NCBI GenBank assembly: GCA_031002005.1
Contig: CM061919.1
Span: 38,095,088 to 38,159,087 of the forward strand
Direction: 5' to 3'
Length of the DNA stretch: 64,000 nucleotides
Source: Vandiemenella viatica
Taxonomy: Eukaryota > Arthropoda > Insecta > Orthoptera > Morabidae
Shown here: positions 12,144-23,562 of the stretch, piece by piece
Numbering within the stretch: position 1 is the stretch's first letter
Layout of the letters: every line of letters starts with the position of its first letter
Translations under genes and position numbers: made by a program
Notes under the pieces: generated by a model
Told to the model about the DNA's origin: nothing
The model's input: the letters and a program-made list of their open reading frames with translations, nothing else
Databases searched by the model: none

Positions 12144-12814
12144 CATGGAGGAAGGAAATATATGGAGGAGAAGTGACGTTAAATTGGTGAAGCAGGCTCG
12201 CGCATGCGCAGTGGCGGCAGCAGCGATATTGCGCTTCCAAACAATTGCGATGCTCCCAGTATATCCCGAAAACTAAGCAAGATATCGAAAAATTTTATTC
12301 TTTATTTTCGATTTGTCTAGTCGGGTTACATAAGAATCGATCATTAAATTTGACTTTTGCGAAATTTTTCTTCTCCATTTCAACTCATGACACCTCATTT
12401 TTGATACAGTATATCTCTAGAACTAGGTGAGATATCGAAAATTTTTATTCTTTATTTTTCATTTGGCTCGTCTTTTTAAATAAGAATCCATCATCAAATT
12501 TGACTTTGACCAATTTTTTCTTCTGAATTTCAACCAAAACCATTTCACATTTGGGACAGAATATCTCGAAAACTAAGTAGGATATCAAAAAAATTTATTC
12601 TTCATTTTTTATTTGTCATATCGAGTTACATAATAATCCATCACCAGATTGCGGCGTCACCTTTATCCTAGAGTCCCCGTGTCTGTATGGAAGCGGCCAT
12701 GCCCCCTCCACTCCGGCCATGCCCCCCCCCCCCCCCACTCTTCCACCGCCCTGCTTCACTTCAATGCGTGGTGAAGGTCTCTTGCGTCGTCTCCGTATAT
12801 TTCCTTCCTCCATG
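12144..12814. mobile_element. 671-bp non-autonomous element, possibly P-superfamily
   Basis: The ends are near-perfect inverted repeats starting CATGGAGGAAGGAAATATA. Both sides carry the 8-bp duplication GTTGATCT (12136-12143 and 12815-12822). The P superfamily is known for 8-bp duplications and CATG-type termini, so P-like is a reasonable assignment; hAT is the alternative. The interior has no ORF. It contains a CpG-rich segment (GCGCATGCGCAGTGGCGGCAG), three copies of a 150-bp tandem repeat and a C-homopolymer near 12725-12737. It is inserted within the RNase H LINE. Confidence 0.8.
12256..12650. repeat. 150-bp tandem repeat, about 2.6 copies
   Basis: The phrase ATATCnCnAnAACTA recurs at 12261, 12411 and 12561, an exact 150-bp spacing, each followed by GATATCGAAAA-like, TTTATTCTT and CATCA(A)ATTTGACTT-like blocks. 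The array fills much of the P-like element. Confidence 0.9.
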
Positions 12815-13274
12815 GTTGATCTACCTTTTCGTTATGCTGTATCGCCACGTGTCCCTTGATCCATAGTAAGTGCACTTCCTTTCCCTCAACGGTAGCTGAG
12901 TACATAAAATTTAGTATGTCGAATAGGATCTTGTTCATTCCGTTGATTCTTTTCATATTTTCCAACTTCTGAGCAACGCTTTTCGCGTCTGATAATATCA
13001 GTATTTTATTGAAGCGTTCCAAGCCGTATTTCATGGCCTCTCTAATTGTCATGGCTTCTGCGGTATATACTGTGGTCTCTGCTGGCAGGCAAACTTTCTG
13101 AGACTCTTGGGTGAGTGGGCAAAAGAAAGCATAGCCAACCCCATTTGTTGTTTTCGAGCCGTCAGTATAGATTTGTACGTGTTCTGGCCACGTTAAGGCC
13201 AGAAAACTCTCTATCTTGCTGCTTGCCTTGTTATTCCTTGTAATCCAGTTTGGTAAGTAAAATATATTGGGCTT

Positions 13275-13352
13275 CAGGGGCGCCGACTCTGTGGGTGCTC
13301 GGGAGCTCTGGCACCCATGAGAGGTAAATAGTGGGTGCGGAGCACCCATGAG
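13275..13352. mobile_element. Left terminus of an outer hAT element
   Basis: CAGGGGCGCCGACTCTGTGG abruptly ends the LINE coding frame. It is followed by GGTGC and GGAGCACCCATGAG, the style of hAT termini. The 12.5-kb hAT inserts 78 bp inside it, duplicating CCCATGAG. A possible matching right end (GAGCACCCATGAGG...TTGGCACCCCTG) is at about 50390-50439. The 8-bp flanks of the two (TTGGGCTT and CTTACACA) do not match, so the pairing is uncertain. Confidence 0.55.
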
Positions 13353-13696
13353 TAGGCTTGTCAGATTTCTGAAATGTTCAACCGGGACACTAGAATGCCC
13401 CCCCCCCCCCCCCCAGCGTCATGGGTATTCAAGGGTCCACACCCTTGGTGGGTTTCAGAGTGTTTTGGAGGGTAGTTTATTCTCAATGCTATGAATACCT
13501 AATAAATGGTTAATGATCAGTAATTACTGATTAGGAACCTAAACCAGGGGTAATAATAAATTATACTAAAATTTAAATATTTTATTTCTTACATGCGAGT
13601 GTTTACATATAAATGTAATAAGTTGACTAAGTAAGATTGTGAGAAGAAACCCTTTGGATGAGGAATATCAATTTCAACAGTTTTTACATGTACTTT

Positions 13697-14756
13697 TCAT
13701 TGGTGAGCACTTTTTTTAAAAAGTCTTTTTTTGGTTTTAATCTTGTTGTAAAAATCTTCACAAGTTAATCCGATATTAATGTTACATGTCATCAAGCCTT
13801 TAACTGTAGATTCCTTCATCAAACCCCTGTTATCAGTCCATGCATTGTTCTTCAAAGAAAATACCCTCTCAACTGGTGCTGATGTCCCAGGTAAGCAGAA
13901 GGCATACTCAACAATGTTGATCAGATTGGGGGCTTCTCTCTGATTCTCCAAGAAAGTGACGAAACAGCCTGAGCCATTTTTCTTCACTTGAAATAATCAC
14001 ATTTCTGGTGGCCGCCTCTTGCTTCCACTGTTCCCAGTTTGACTGCAAGTACTGCTTAGCAAGCACAACTTCGTCAAACAACTGATCATTGTTTATTTTC
14101 ATACCGGGTACATCAAGAAGGCGTCTATTAATAGTGTCAGCAGAAGTTTCAGCGTTTTTCCATTCAACAGCATTTGTTTTGGTCAGATTGATCCATGAAA
14201 ACTGTTCAGCGTTTCCAAAACTATTCTCCCAGAGGTCCAAGTGTGCAATGCATCTCTCATAAAAGCCATCAAATTCTTCTTTCACACTGTTTTGGACTTG
14301 CTCATCTAGATTCTTGTAGATGTTCTTTGCGGCCATAGGGATAAAGTTTGAAGCCATTCTTTCTGTCAGGTTTCTTTTAAGAGCTTTATGAGCTTCAGCA
14401 ACCTCAAAAGCTGTAGTGTTATTTTTTTCCATTCCCAGAATGGCCTAGTTAAACAGTGCAAACATGGACAAACCACAAGTAGAGCTCGCCCTTTGAATCA
14501 GTAAAAAAATTTTTATTGCTGATGGACACATTTCTTGGTCTAAAAAAAAAAATGCTTTCAGACCTTCAAAAATTTGTAAAAGTCTTTCCAGCGCAGGCAT
14601 CATTGATAGAAACCGGGTTTTCCCATATTGAAGGAGTTTTTGGTACTCTACCTCGGCATATTCACAAAATTCTTTTAGTTTTGTTACACGGACTGTGTAT
14701 ATGTGGAAGTATTTATAAATCTTCACAAGCAAGGCTTCAATATCGATTGGGAGACA
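13697..14756 (-). pseudogene. hAT transposase, C-terminal half
   Basis: Resumes at NCLPIDIEALLVKIYKYF on the far side of the 4.8-kb insert. It goes on through KLLQYGKTRFLSMMPALERL, the region expected to follow the second Asp. It ends with the hATC dimerisation domain, EYAFCLPGTSAPVERVFSLK...NRGLMKES, about 13760-13925. An in-frame TAG near 14446 and a frameshift near 13950 break it. Together with the 19.6-20.4-kb half it accounts for one single-gene transposase. Confidence 0.85.
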
Positions 14757-15754
14757 GTTCAGTGGCGTAGCTAGCGTGGGTGACACCCGGGGCGGATATC
14801 GATGGTGTCACCCCTTGAAAACTTAAATCCAAAATTGAGTATAATATATCATCTTGTAAGTGTAAAATATGATATTAATGAAACATAATTAAATAAAAAT
14901 TTATTGTTATTTAAAAGTAATAGTTAATAAAATTGTAAGATTAGCAACATTTAAAAGATGTACAAATAAAATAAAAACAATTGCTTTCACAATCCCCTCT
15001 TTCTAGCTTTAACAGCTGCAAACCCGTAAATCGCATTTTCAAAATTAAAAATTTGATTTACTTCATGTTCAATAATCAATATGTCAAGATTTTAGCCACG
15101 TGTTGATCACTGGTGATCGAAAGTGGTTTTAGAATAATTTTAACTCCTCTGAAGATCGGGCCTCACTTGCCTGATACTGTTCCGCACCGTCACCGCAGCG
15201 ACACGTTTCTTACTATTGGCGCTCACTCGATCGAAGTTTGTCCAAAGGACACGGCATGTCGTCCGACACTCGGCCGACAGCCGGCCATCATTGGATTGGT
15301 TTATGTTTTGACGGTGTGGACCAATGTCGGTCTGCTGGATGTGTAGAAGCGCATAGAGAGAGTTCGGAAATTTCACTTCCCTTACTACCAAATGTTGTTT
15401 TCATGTTATTGTTGGTCTTAAAACAAGTGTCTTTTTTTTCATCCATGTTCATAAGATGTTCTTAACATGTAGGAATTGTTCTAGCATCTTCGCATTAATA
15501 AATCAAAACATTGCCAGAGTTGAAGATCAATTTTAAGACCCACAAAAATTGCAGCTGAGATCTGCATTTGTAACGGGGACCTGCCACACCCGAATCGCAT
15601 GCCGTAACCATACGCCAGACTATTCTAGAAGTACTGAAAAATATGTATTTAAACACATAAAAGTTGATTCGTGATAGCAAAAATAGATGGTATAGAAAAA
15701 AAGTATGTTCATTGTATCATGTTTGAAAATTTAATTTTCGTTAAACCTACATTC

Positions 15755-15815
15755 GGACTGGTGACTCAAATGACTGCATGCGACTTGGATACTGAAGGTC
15801 CCGGTTTAAATATGT
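15755..15815 (+). mobile_element. tRNA-derived SINE fragment
   Basis: GGTGACTCAAATGACTGCAT and ACTGAAGGTCCCGGTTTAAA resemble the A- and B-box part of the SINE at 9.8-10.36 kb. Short and degraded. Confidence 0.45.
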
Positions 15816-16321
15816 TATAACCTCGTTATTTACTAAATAAAAAAATACTGAATGAATCGAAAAGAACCTCAAGCAAAATAAACACGTCAAGTGCGAAGTG
15901 TTGACATTCATTGCGATTGCGTTGAAATATGCGACAATCTTTCATTCCGGTACAGTGTGGTAATGATTTGTTAATACTGCGCTGTGATACTATTTTTGTA
16001 CATAAAAGATCAACCAGATACGGTGATTCCATGAGTCAGATAAAAAAGTATTTTAATGTACTTTCGTACCAAAACTGTGCAAAATAAAGTACAGTATAAT
16101 AAAGTAAGGTGTCAAACCTACCTGTCATCCCCAACACTGATTCCCTGTAACAATCACATGAAAACGTTAAAGGAGACTAAAGACCGGGTAGGAACACGGG
16201 CGAGCTATGGAAAATTGTGGACGCGAGGGGGCGAGCTGCCACTTGGCCGACTGTCGTTGCGGTGACGGTACAGACCAGTATTGGCGAAGTAGAGCTACAC
16301 TTTTACACGTAGCAACTGATA

Positions 16322-17731
16322 CACACACTGGCGCAAATTAAAATCCCAACACCCAGACGGTGTTGTGATAAATGAATGAAATTTGGCCCCAAGTATGCCC
16401 ACATGAAGAGTATTAAATGGTTTAAAATTGAAAGTTTTACATGTAATATTATGAGAATTGCGGAGCTATCTATTATGTAAATTGCTATTTTTTTATATTT
16501 TTTTAACTTACTGGTGGCGTACAGTGTGGTGTAACATGACAATTTGTTGTCCACGAGTTCTTGTTGGCTAAGTATGCCCAGGCGAAGAGTGACAACTCTC
16601 TACACCCAAATGTCTAACTGTGAGAGAGGTCGGAGAATTGACGTGTTTTAAAAAGGTGCATCATATCGTGAAATCTCCCAAAGGATTGGCCGTAGTGCAT
16701 TGTCAGTATACAGACTTGTTACACAGTGATGATAGAAGGCTCTAATCCTCTAGGTCTATACAGATGGATAACAGCACGTGAAGACCGCCAAATTGTGTTG
16801 GTGGCTGCTGCTGGCAAATGGTTGACTGCAGGCCAGATCCAAGCAGTGGTTACAGAGAGAGTCACCCCACTCCCCGGACGATTGAAAACCAATTGCTTGA
16901 AGCTGGAGTACACTCTCTGACCCCTATGCAATGTGTCCCATTAATCTGATTTCATTGCCAGCATCATCTAACCTGGCGTAATGCACAACACAAAAGGACA
17001 GGTGAATGACGTACATTTGTGTTTAGAGACGAGTCTCCATTCTTTCTGTGGCAAAGTGATAATTCACGACATGTTCGCAGGCGTATTGAAAAACGGCTTA
17101 CCTGCTGTGATTTCAGAACATCACAGAAGTGCAGTCACCGATGTCATTTCTTGGCGGCAATCAGTTTCGACAGCATGACTGAGTCGGCTGTTGTTGAAGG
17201 CACAATGACAGCCCACCACTATGTGGACGGGTTACTGCATCTTATTGTGATACCCTTCATGTTCACCATTCAAATCGCATCTTACAACAAGATAATGCCC
17301 GTCCTCATATTGCGGCCATCGTTACACAAGGCTTGCAAGGAGTTTCGATCACAATTTGAACAGCACAGTCCCCAGATTTGTCCCCAATAGAGCATGTCTG
17401 GGATACCAGGAGTAGATACATTTGATCACATGGTGACCCAGCACAAACTGCGCAACGACTGACTGCAAAAGACATGCAGGCGTACAGGCAGAAATACCCC
17501 AAGAATACATTCGAAACACTTGTTGATTCAATGTCGGCAAGGATCCACGAATGTATTGGTGCTCAAGTTGGACGCATTTCTTACAGAAAACTGTATCTAA
17601 AGGTAATAACTTAGCCTGATCCATTTCCATTTGTTATCATTTCTTCTGGGTATGGCCCTGGATATATCTTCAAAGTTTCCTAAAAGTTTACCATTCCTGT
17701 ATGCATGGTGAGATTCTAATTTTTGCCAGTG
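16322..17731 (+). mobile_element. Degenerate Tc1-like transposon
   Basis: The termini are CACTGGCGCAAATTAAAATC at the left and, inverted, CACTGGCAAAAATTAGAATC at the right, with TA on both sides. The conceptual plus-strand product shows a helix-turn-helix with GASYREISQRIGRSALSVYR (about 16650-16720), then QQDNARPHIA (about 17286-17315) and SPDLSPIEHVWD (about 17372-17405), the second Asp and the Glu of a DD34E catalytic triad. Many stops and frameshifts make it inactive. Confidence 0.9.
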
Positions 17732-19570
17732 TAACTAGTAGGGCGACCATAATATTTCGCTATAAATTTAAAAACTACCCAATCATTTGTTGTTGAAACG
17801 TTAACATAGGTTGTATTTAAATGACTTCGCAAGGGATATCGAGAGGAATGTTAACAGAAGTGGCTTGATCAAAGTAGAAGCAATTCCAGACCCAGATGGG
17901 GTTCCATCGGTGCAAACCCAGAATCCGGGTCCCAAAAGTCGTGAGACCCTGGGAGAGACTGTATAGTCAGAGAAGCAACTCTACATTAAGTTCCTTCATA
18001 AAAATAGAATAATAAATGCAATATAAAAACACAACGCAATTTAAAAAAAAAAACGGCTTAGGTAATATAAGAACTATCCTGCCTAAGATACACGTAGCTA
18101 CAGACTTCTAAATATGACATTGTATGTACTGAAGACCGTCTTCACGTATTAATTTACATTTCTAGCGCCGCTCTGTAGCATATAAATAAAAATGTTGTAA
18201 ACTGCTTGAATGTTCGTTCAGTTTGATCAGGAACAAAAGTTCGACATCCCTGTCATTTAAGGAATTCACCTGTATTCGACAGAGAGGATACCCATAATAC
18301 AAATTTTCTTCTTCTCTAAATTTATTATGGAAAATTCAGTAGAGAATCAAAAGCTTATTTATTTCATCGCGATCATATTTGCATATTCTCGATCAGCAGA
18401 AAGCATAGCAAACTTACATGAACCTAGAATTTAAGTGCTTACTAATGTTACGATTTCGCTAGCAAAATACGCGGTTCCGACATTTTTTTTATTTATTTAT
18501 TTAAATGGCTTTCGACCTTATCAGCCACACAGCCAAGTTCTTTGCGTTTTATGGCAATTCACATTTCATTACTTTACAGTTCTATTTACATAGTTTAACA
18601 ATTTATATTTCATTTTCCTATGCAGTTTAAAAAATATATAATTTACATTATAGTTCTATACACAATAGTTACGGTTCCGATTGTTTTAAACAAATGATCT
18701 ACAAAAATTGATTACCAACGACGGACGATACCATCAACGAACACTTGGACCCGTTCGGAATTGATTTGAAACCTGACAGTATTGCTAGTTTGATGCAGTT
18801 TTTATTAGCATAAATTCGAACATGATGTGATTTTATGTCTAAGATAGGTGCACTGTCGATAATAGGCAGGTACGCAGAGTGTAAATCGGATAACACGAAA
18901 TGTACTCAGTTTGTACATCATAAATCTGTCAGATAATAAATTCAAAAATTACTAGAAAAAACTTCAAAGCACTTGTAAATCTTAGCTTGAAAGCTAATGG
19001 AATTCTAAATAAACAAAACAATTTTGAAACCCAGACTACGCGTATTCCGACATACGCTTGGTTTTCATTTCCAAAGGAAAATCTAACACTTTTCTCTAAA
19101 TATTTACGAAGATTTACAATTTAACCGTCTAATTACTATGATTTTAGCAATTTTATATAAACTTTAATTTTAAAACTTCCTCTTTTTATACAAGAAAACT
19201 TACATTATATCCACCACCGCTTCTAACAAACCAAACAATAGTGACGGACGGCAAGCACAACAATCAACGATTTCTTGTGATTGTTGGAGCTACAGAGCGA
19301 TGCTCTCTTTGTTTAAGCCGACAATTATACTCTACTATAAGCGAATGAGCACAGCCCCCCGGATCGCATTTGAAAAAGCGCTAGAACAACCTAAAAACAA
19401 ATATTCATAACAATAAAAGTAGACGTGTTTCGACACCAAAGTATAAAAGAAGTTTTTTTTTTGTATAACACTAATTTCGATTACTATTTTCGAAATGCGG
19501 GTGTCACTCCCAAACGGGTGACACCCGGGGCGGACCGCCCCCACCGCCACCCCCCATAGCTACGCCACTG

Positions 19571-20402
19571 GGGAGACTATCTACTGCAGTTTGCACACAG
19601 TTGTGCACAATGTTTGCTCCACATCCGATTCCATTGATTTCCCGCCCTAGGCTATTCTTGAGTCGATGAAAAACGTTGTTTTTCATTGCTCTTTTCACAC
19701 CTCCGAAGTTAGTGTTGCAGTTATCTCCACAAAAGCCAATTGCTTTGTTGTTCAAATCGTTTTGCAACAGGACAGAGCATAAGTGATTTGTCAGCGTTTC
19801 CGATGTTTCACCCGCCACAGATTTGAAATCTAAAAGCTTTACTTGCACACCTGAATTAGGATTAAAATAGCGCATAACAATTGACACAACTTTTATCTCC
19901 TTTCTGTTTGATGCATCCATGCATACAGATACATAGTTTGACTTAGTTAAGTCTTCTTTAAGCTCTTCCTGAGCTAAAGGAGCTATGACATTTAAAACTA
20001 TTGCCTCACACTTAGTTTTTCCGAGTGAGAATTTAGGCTCAAAAAACTTGGCAATCAGTTTTGATGAACAAGAGTTCGAATTGAAACTTAGGCTATGGTT
20101 TGCTGTGTGGTAAGCAAAAGTCACCTCTTTCGCTGCTAAGTTTTTGTCATTAGAACTCGCAGTCTTAAAAAAAAACTACTCATTTTTGACGAGCCAGCAG
20201 CACATGCTAAATTCTTTTTGTGTTTAACAGACTGCAAATGATCTTTTATATCGGATCGCCCACCGTGAACAACCGAAAACTCAGAATTGCAATGCAAGCA
20301 TTTAACTCTATCGCCTTGACCACCGGTACATACCTTTTTCAAAAAAGTAAATTCATTCTGTAAATCTTCAGTGAATTTACACGAACGTTTTGGCATTTTC
20401 AC
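19571..20402 (-). pseudogene. hAT transposase, N-terminal half
   Basis: Starts MKMPKRSCKF, with a BED-type zinc finger at residues 35-61 (C-x2-C, then H55 and H61 in DHLQSVKHKK). It continues in another frame with FAYHTANHSLSF, a DASNRKEIKV segment whose Asp is a likely catalytic residue, and GFCGDNCNTNFGG, all characteristic of one animal hAT group related to BED-finger host proteins. A run of nine A/T at about 20164-20172 separates the two frames, the probable frameshift. The reading ends at DSLP where the 4.8-kb insert begins. The protein would bind transposon ends and catalyse cut-and-paste transposition, and is now nonfunctional. Confidence 0.85.
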
Positions 20403-20889
20403 AGAGAAAGCATGAACTTAAACTTGAAACATAAATTCTGTAAAACAGCGTTAGCTCACTAACACAACAGGCACCGTAGGCTAGGCTGGAACAGACTGAC
20501 ATTTCTATCGCAGGCGACTTTCGCCGGGGTGAAGGTGGGCGAGTCCAATGTTACAGTAACATTGTTACTGCACACGAGGAGTGTAATACTAAGGCTGGTC
20601 GTCCACTGCAAGCGTAATTGAGCGATTAACAACTCAAGCAACTATAAACGACTTTGAATGGGGGACAAGGACCGACTGAGGCCGTCCACTGTAGCCGACT
20701 AAGTCATGCGACTGTGATTGTTGCAACAGTTGTGCTAGTGATTTCGTGCGAATATTTTAAGAGTTTCAAAATTATGTGAAATGGATGCAGAGACCACTTA
20801 TTTTTTGGATGTCCCTGCCTGACGACGCATCGTAGACATCGTTCGTGTTAGAAAAACGGAATTTATTAGGAGAATTCCACCTACAAATC

Positions 20890-21040
20890 CTCGTCCAGCC
20901 ATCCGGTTCACTCCAGGCGAATACCGAGATGGTTCATTCAAAAGGACATCCGGATTCCTTCCCGTTCCTTACCCCCAGTCCCTTCCCGCCTCTAATGACC
21001 TCGACGTAGACGAGGCGAAAAGCCAGAAACAAATAATGAT
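20890..21040 (+). mobile_element. SINE fragment inside Harbinger-like copy 1
   Basis: TCACTCCAGGCGAATACCGA, ATTCCTTCCCGTTCCTTACC and CCGCCTCTAATGACCTCGAC mark the body of the main SINE on the plus strand, followed by an AATAATAATAAT tail. The tRNA-like head is gone. It occupies the same relative position as the SINE in the inverted copy 2. Confidence 0.8.
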
Positions 21041-22009
21041 AATAATTTAGTTTTATAGGTCTATTTGCAAATAATAATAATAATTTCTTAAACTTTTTTA
21101 ACTAAACTATAATAGAAACAAAACTGTTTACATTCCTTACCAAATACTCGACAAACACCGGTGTTTTTTTGGCACGTTTGAAAGTTTTACAAATATTTTT
21201 TACTGGGATAGGAGTGAACAGCGTCGTCGGGTTCAGGTAATCTATTGTTCGGGCGTCAGAGATGGAAATGGAGTGTTTCATTGAGTGGACCTGGGCGATG
21301 AATATGGAAAAGATGGGTTTGGAGATGTCCTTATCGGTGAAAACTTGCTCAGTTTATTACAAACTGCCAGTTACCTATGAAGAGGAACGTTCTTTAGAAG
21401 TAGTAAAACACTGAAAAAACTCAGTATTACTATCTCCCTAAGCGGCCCTGCTAATAATTGTAATTTTTCCCTCTCGATTTCAAGAAAATGTTTGTCAGAA
21501 ATGCTATGATCAATTTGTTTGCGCTTAGTCAGGGTAGGGTGGAATCCAATTGTTGTTGGTTGAACGGATGGGTTGGAGCGTTGCACATTTATTGCACTGG
21601 TGCTCAAAGTTTCAAAGAAGGTGAATTGACGCCATGTCCCAAACTATCTTCCGTGTCTTTCCAGTTATCTTGTCCAGAAGCCCCTTTGGAGATTTGTTTC
21701 TTTTTAGTTCCCTCGGTTCAGTAATATATCTGGTATTTGAATGATTAATATATTGAATCGAATTAATAATTAATTGCGATGGACCGTATGCTCCGGTGGA
21801 AATTTCCCTAGTCATCTAATTACCACCTTCTTAGTATTTTTTATCATTTTATATCCTTTGAGTGTTTAAATTCCTCCCCATCTACTTCTGTCATTTACGA
21901 ATTTTAATTTTAAATTCCTTCAGCGTTTTTGATAAATTATTCATCACTTCACTAGATAATTTATTCCAGCCCATGACGCTCGTATCCACAAAAAAATAAA
22001 AATAAAATC

Positions 22010-22440
22010 CTACTCCCTTATGCGTGAAATCGAGTGCGGAAGTGCCAGCTTGTACTCATGGTCATATTTTCCCTTCCATGCACTCTTCCTAATTCTTTGA
22101 CCAATATCCCTCCAAGCCCCATCACCAACATATGCCCTGTACATTCCTAGCACTCTCTTCACCCTCCTCCTTTCCTCCAATGACTCCCAACCCAGCTCCT
22201 TCATCACATCAATTACGGACTGGGTCTTGCGGTAATTTACACAAACAAATTTTGCTGCTCTCCTTTGCACTCTCTCCAACTCCTGTATTTGATACCAAAA
22301 TCTTGCTCCCAAACTACACCACCATATTCAAGCAACGGTCTGCTAATGTTTTGTAATCCAATTCCCTGTCTTCTTTGGTACATTCTTTCCTGACCCTCTT
22401 CAGCAAATGAAGGATTTTATAAACCTTTCCTACTACCTGT
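22010..22440 (-). pseudogene. LINE reverse transcriptase C-terminal fragment
   Basis: The minus frame reads YQIQELERVQRRAAKFVCVN, MKELGWESLEERRRVKRVLG and GKYDHEYKLA, the same C-terminal block found at 62180-62460. It is truncated at its 5' side and has no catalytic residues. It sits inside Harbinger-like copy 1 and has no counterpart seen in copy 2, so it may have inserted after the two copies arose. Confidence 0.85.
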
Positions 22441-23562
22441 CAGTGTGTTCTGCCCAGCTGAGTTTATTATCAAACGTTATGGCAAGTTATTTACTACTTC
22501 AAGCTATCAACAAACAGTTTTGTCCCATCTTATAATCATAAGGAATCTTTAGCTACTTATCTGTGTACCTAATATGTTTGCAGTCTTCTACGCTGTGATA
22601 GCATGGAAGAAACGTTAGTTAAACCACAAATATGCGAGTGCAGTTACATAATGATACAGCATCAGGCAATATGCGACTGAACTTCTTAAAATAAATTAAG
22701 ACTGGATTGTGATAGATGCGAACGGAATGATTACATCAAGTTGTGAACTCTGTAATCTTGTCGGAAATACTTTCTAAAGAATACAAATATTCATTCAAGA
22801 AATACAAATTTTATAGATATTTTCTATCAGGTGTGCTTGATGTAATAATGCAGCTGTTGAGTATACTTTATATATGTAATTTAAATGTAACTGTAGAGTA
22901 ATCGTAAATATCGCAATCTCAAAAAGTATAGTTAAAGTATACAGGTTATAAATTTTAAAGTACCTATGATACTAAACTTGTCAACATTACCTACCATCTT
23001 TACTATCCATTTATTCTGCAACTTTTTCCCCACACTTTTCGCTAAATATCACGTGTCTCTCATATATCACAACGGTATTTTCTCATTTACGGCACTGATT
23101 AATTTCTCACTACCCATATTGATGAGTAAAACGAACAAAAACGGAGATATACACGAAAAGTAACGTGGAGCGTAGAATACGTAACAGCTGCTACAAGCGA
23201 TTAATCCAACTCCAGTAGGACCAGTCGCTCGTCGCCTGCCGTCGGCTACAATCGGTCTCTCAAGATCGCTCGCAGTGGACGCGTTCAGTAACGTTCCGTG
23301 TGTTGGGATCAGTCGCATCAATACGCGCGACTACGCGAGACCTGTTAGTCGCTCAAATACGCTTGCAGTGGACGACCGTCCTAATACAATACTGGACTCG
23401 CCCGGAGAGCCCATGCGCATGGTCATGATTGGAGAGAGAAGGCGATGTGATGACAATATTTTTATATTTATTTATTAGCAGACCCTCATTCTTTTATAGT
23501 TTTCACTTTTCATACAGCACAGTTAAATAAATGACAAAAGAACTATCCTAAGTTATACTTCA

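Larger units (their letters stand above)
11480..13274 (-). pseudogene. LINE 3' half with RNase H domain, interrupted twice
   Basis: Minus-strand coding remnant of a non-LTR retrotransposon. The first part (13274 to about 12823) reads as an RNase H domain with YTDGSK at the first catalytic Asp, an E in YTAEAMTIREA, ILSDAKS at another Asp, and WIKGHVAIQHNEKVD near the end. After removing the insert at 12144-12814, the frame continues towards a zinc-knuckle-like C-terminal region (SPFCQ...DHVILAC, about 11655-11720). It ends beside a microsatellite. RNase H downstream of reverse transcriptase is typical of the R1/I/Loa groups. The reverse transcriptase is missing because the sequence stops at a hAT terminus at 13275. 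It carries at least one in-frame stop and two inserted MITEs, so it is inactive. Confidence 0.8.
14757..19570. mobile_element. 4.8-kb TIR element inserted in the hAT transposase
   Basis: The termini are CAGTGGCGTAGCTAGCGTGG at the left and, inverted, CAGTGGCGTAGCTATGGGGG at the right, with subterminal GGTGACACCCGGGGCGGA in both. The flanking GGGAGACA (14749-14756) and GGGAGACT (19571-19578) form a 7-of-8 duplication, consistent with hAT. No transposase of its own is readable; the interior is AT-rich with a dead Tc1 at 16322-17731. Excising it reunites the surrounding transposase reading frame almost exactly. Confidence 0.8.
20593..23381. mobile_element. PIF/Harbinger-like transposon, copy 1
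   Basis: The termini are GGCTGGTCGTCCACTGCAAG at the left and, inverted, GGACGGTCGTCCACTGCAAG at the right. The 3-bp flanks are both TAA, as in PIF/Harbinger. A minus-strand remnant at about 21371-21607 includes FLEIEREKLQLL, suggesting the C-terminal BESS-like end of a MADF/Myb-type accessory protein that Harbingers often carry. No DDE transposase was recognised. It contains an old SINE piece (about 20890-21037) and a LINE fragment (about 22010-22440). Copy 2 at 23563-25673 is the same element inverted. Confidence 0.75.
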
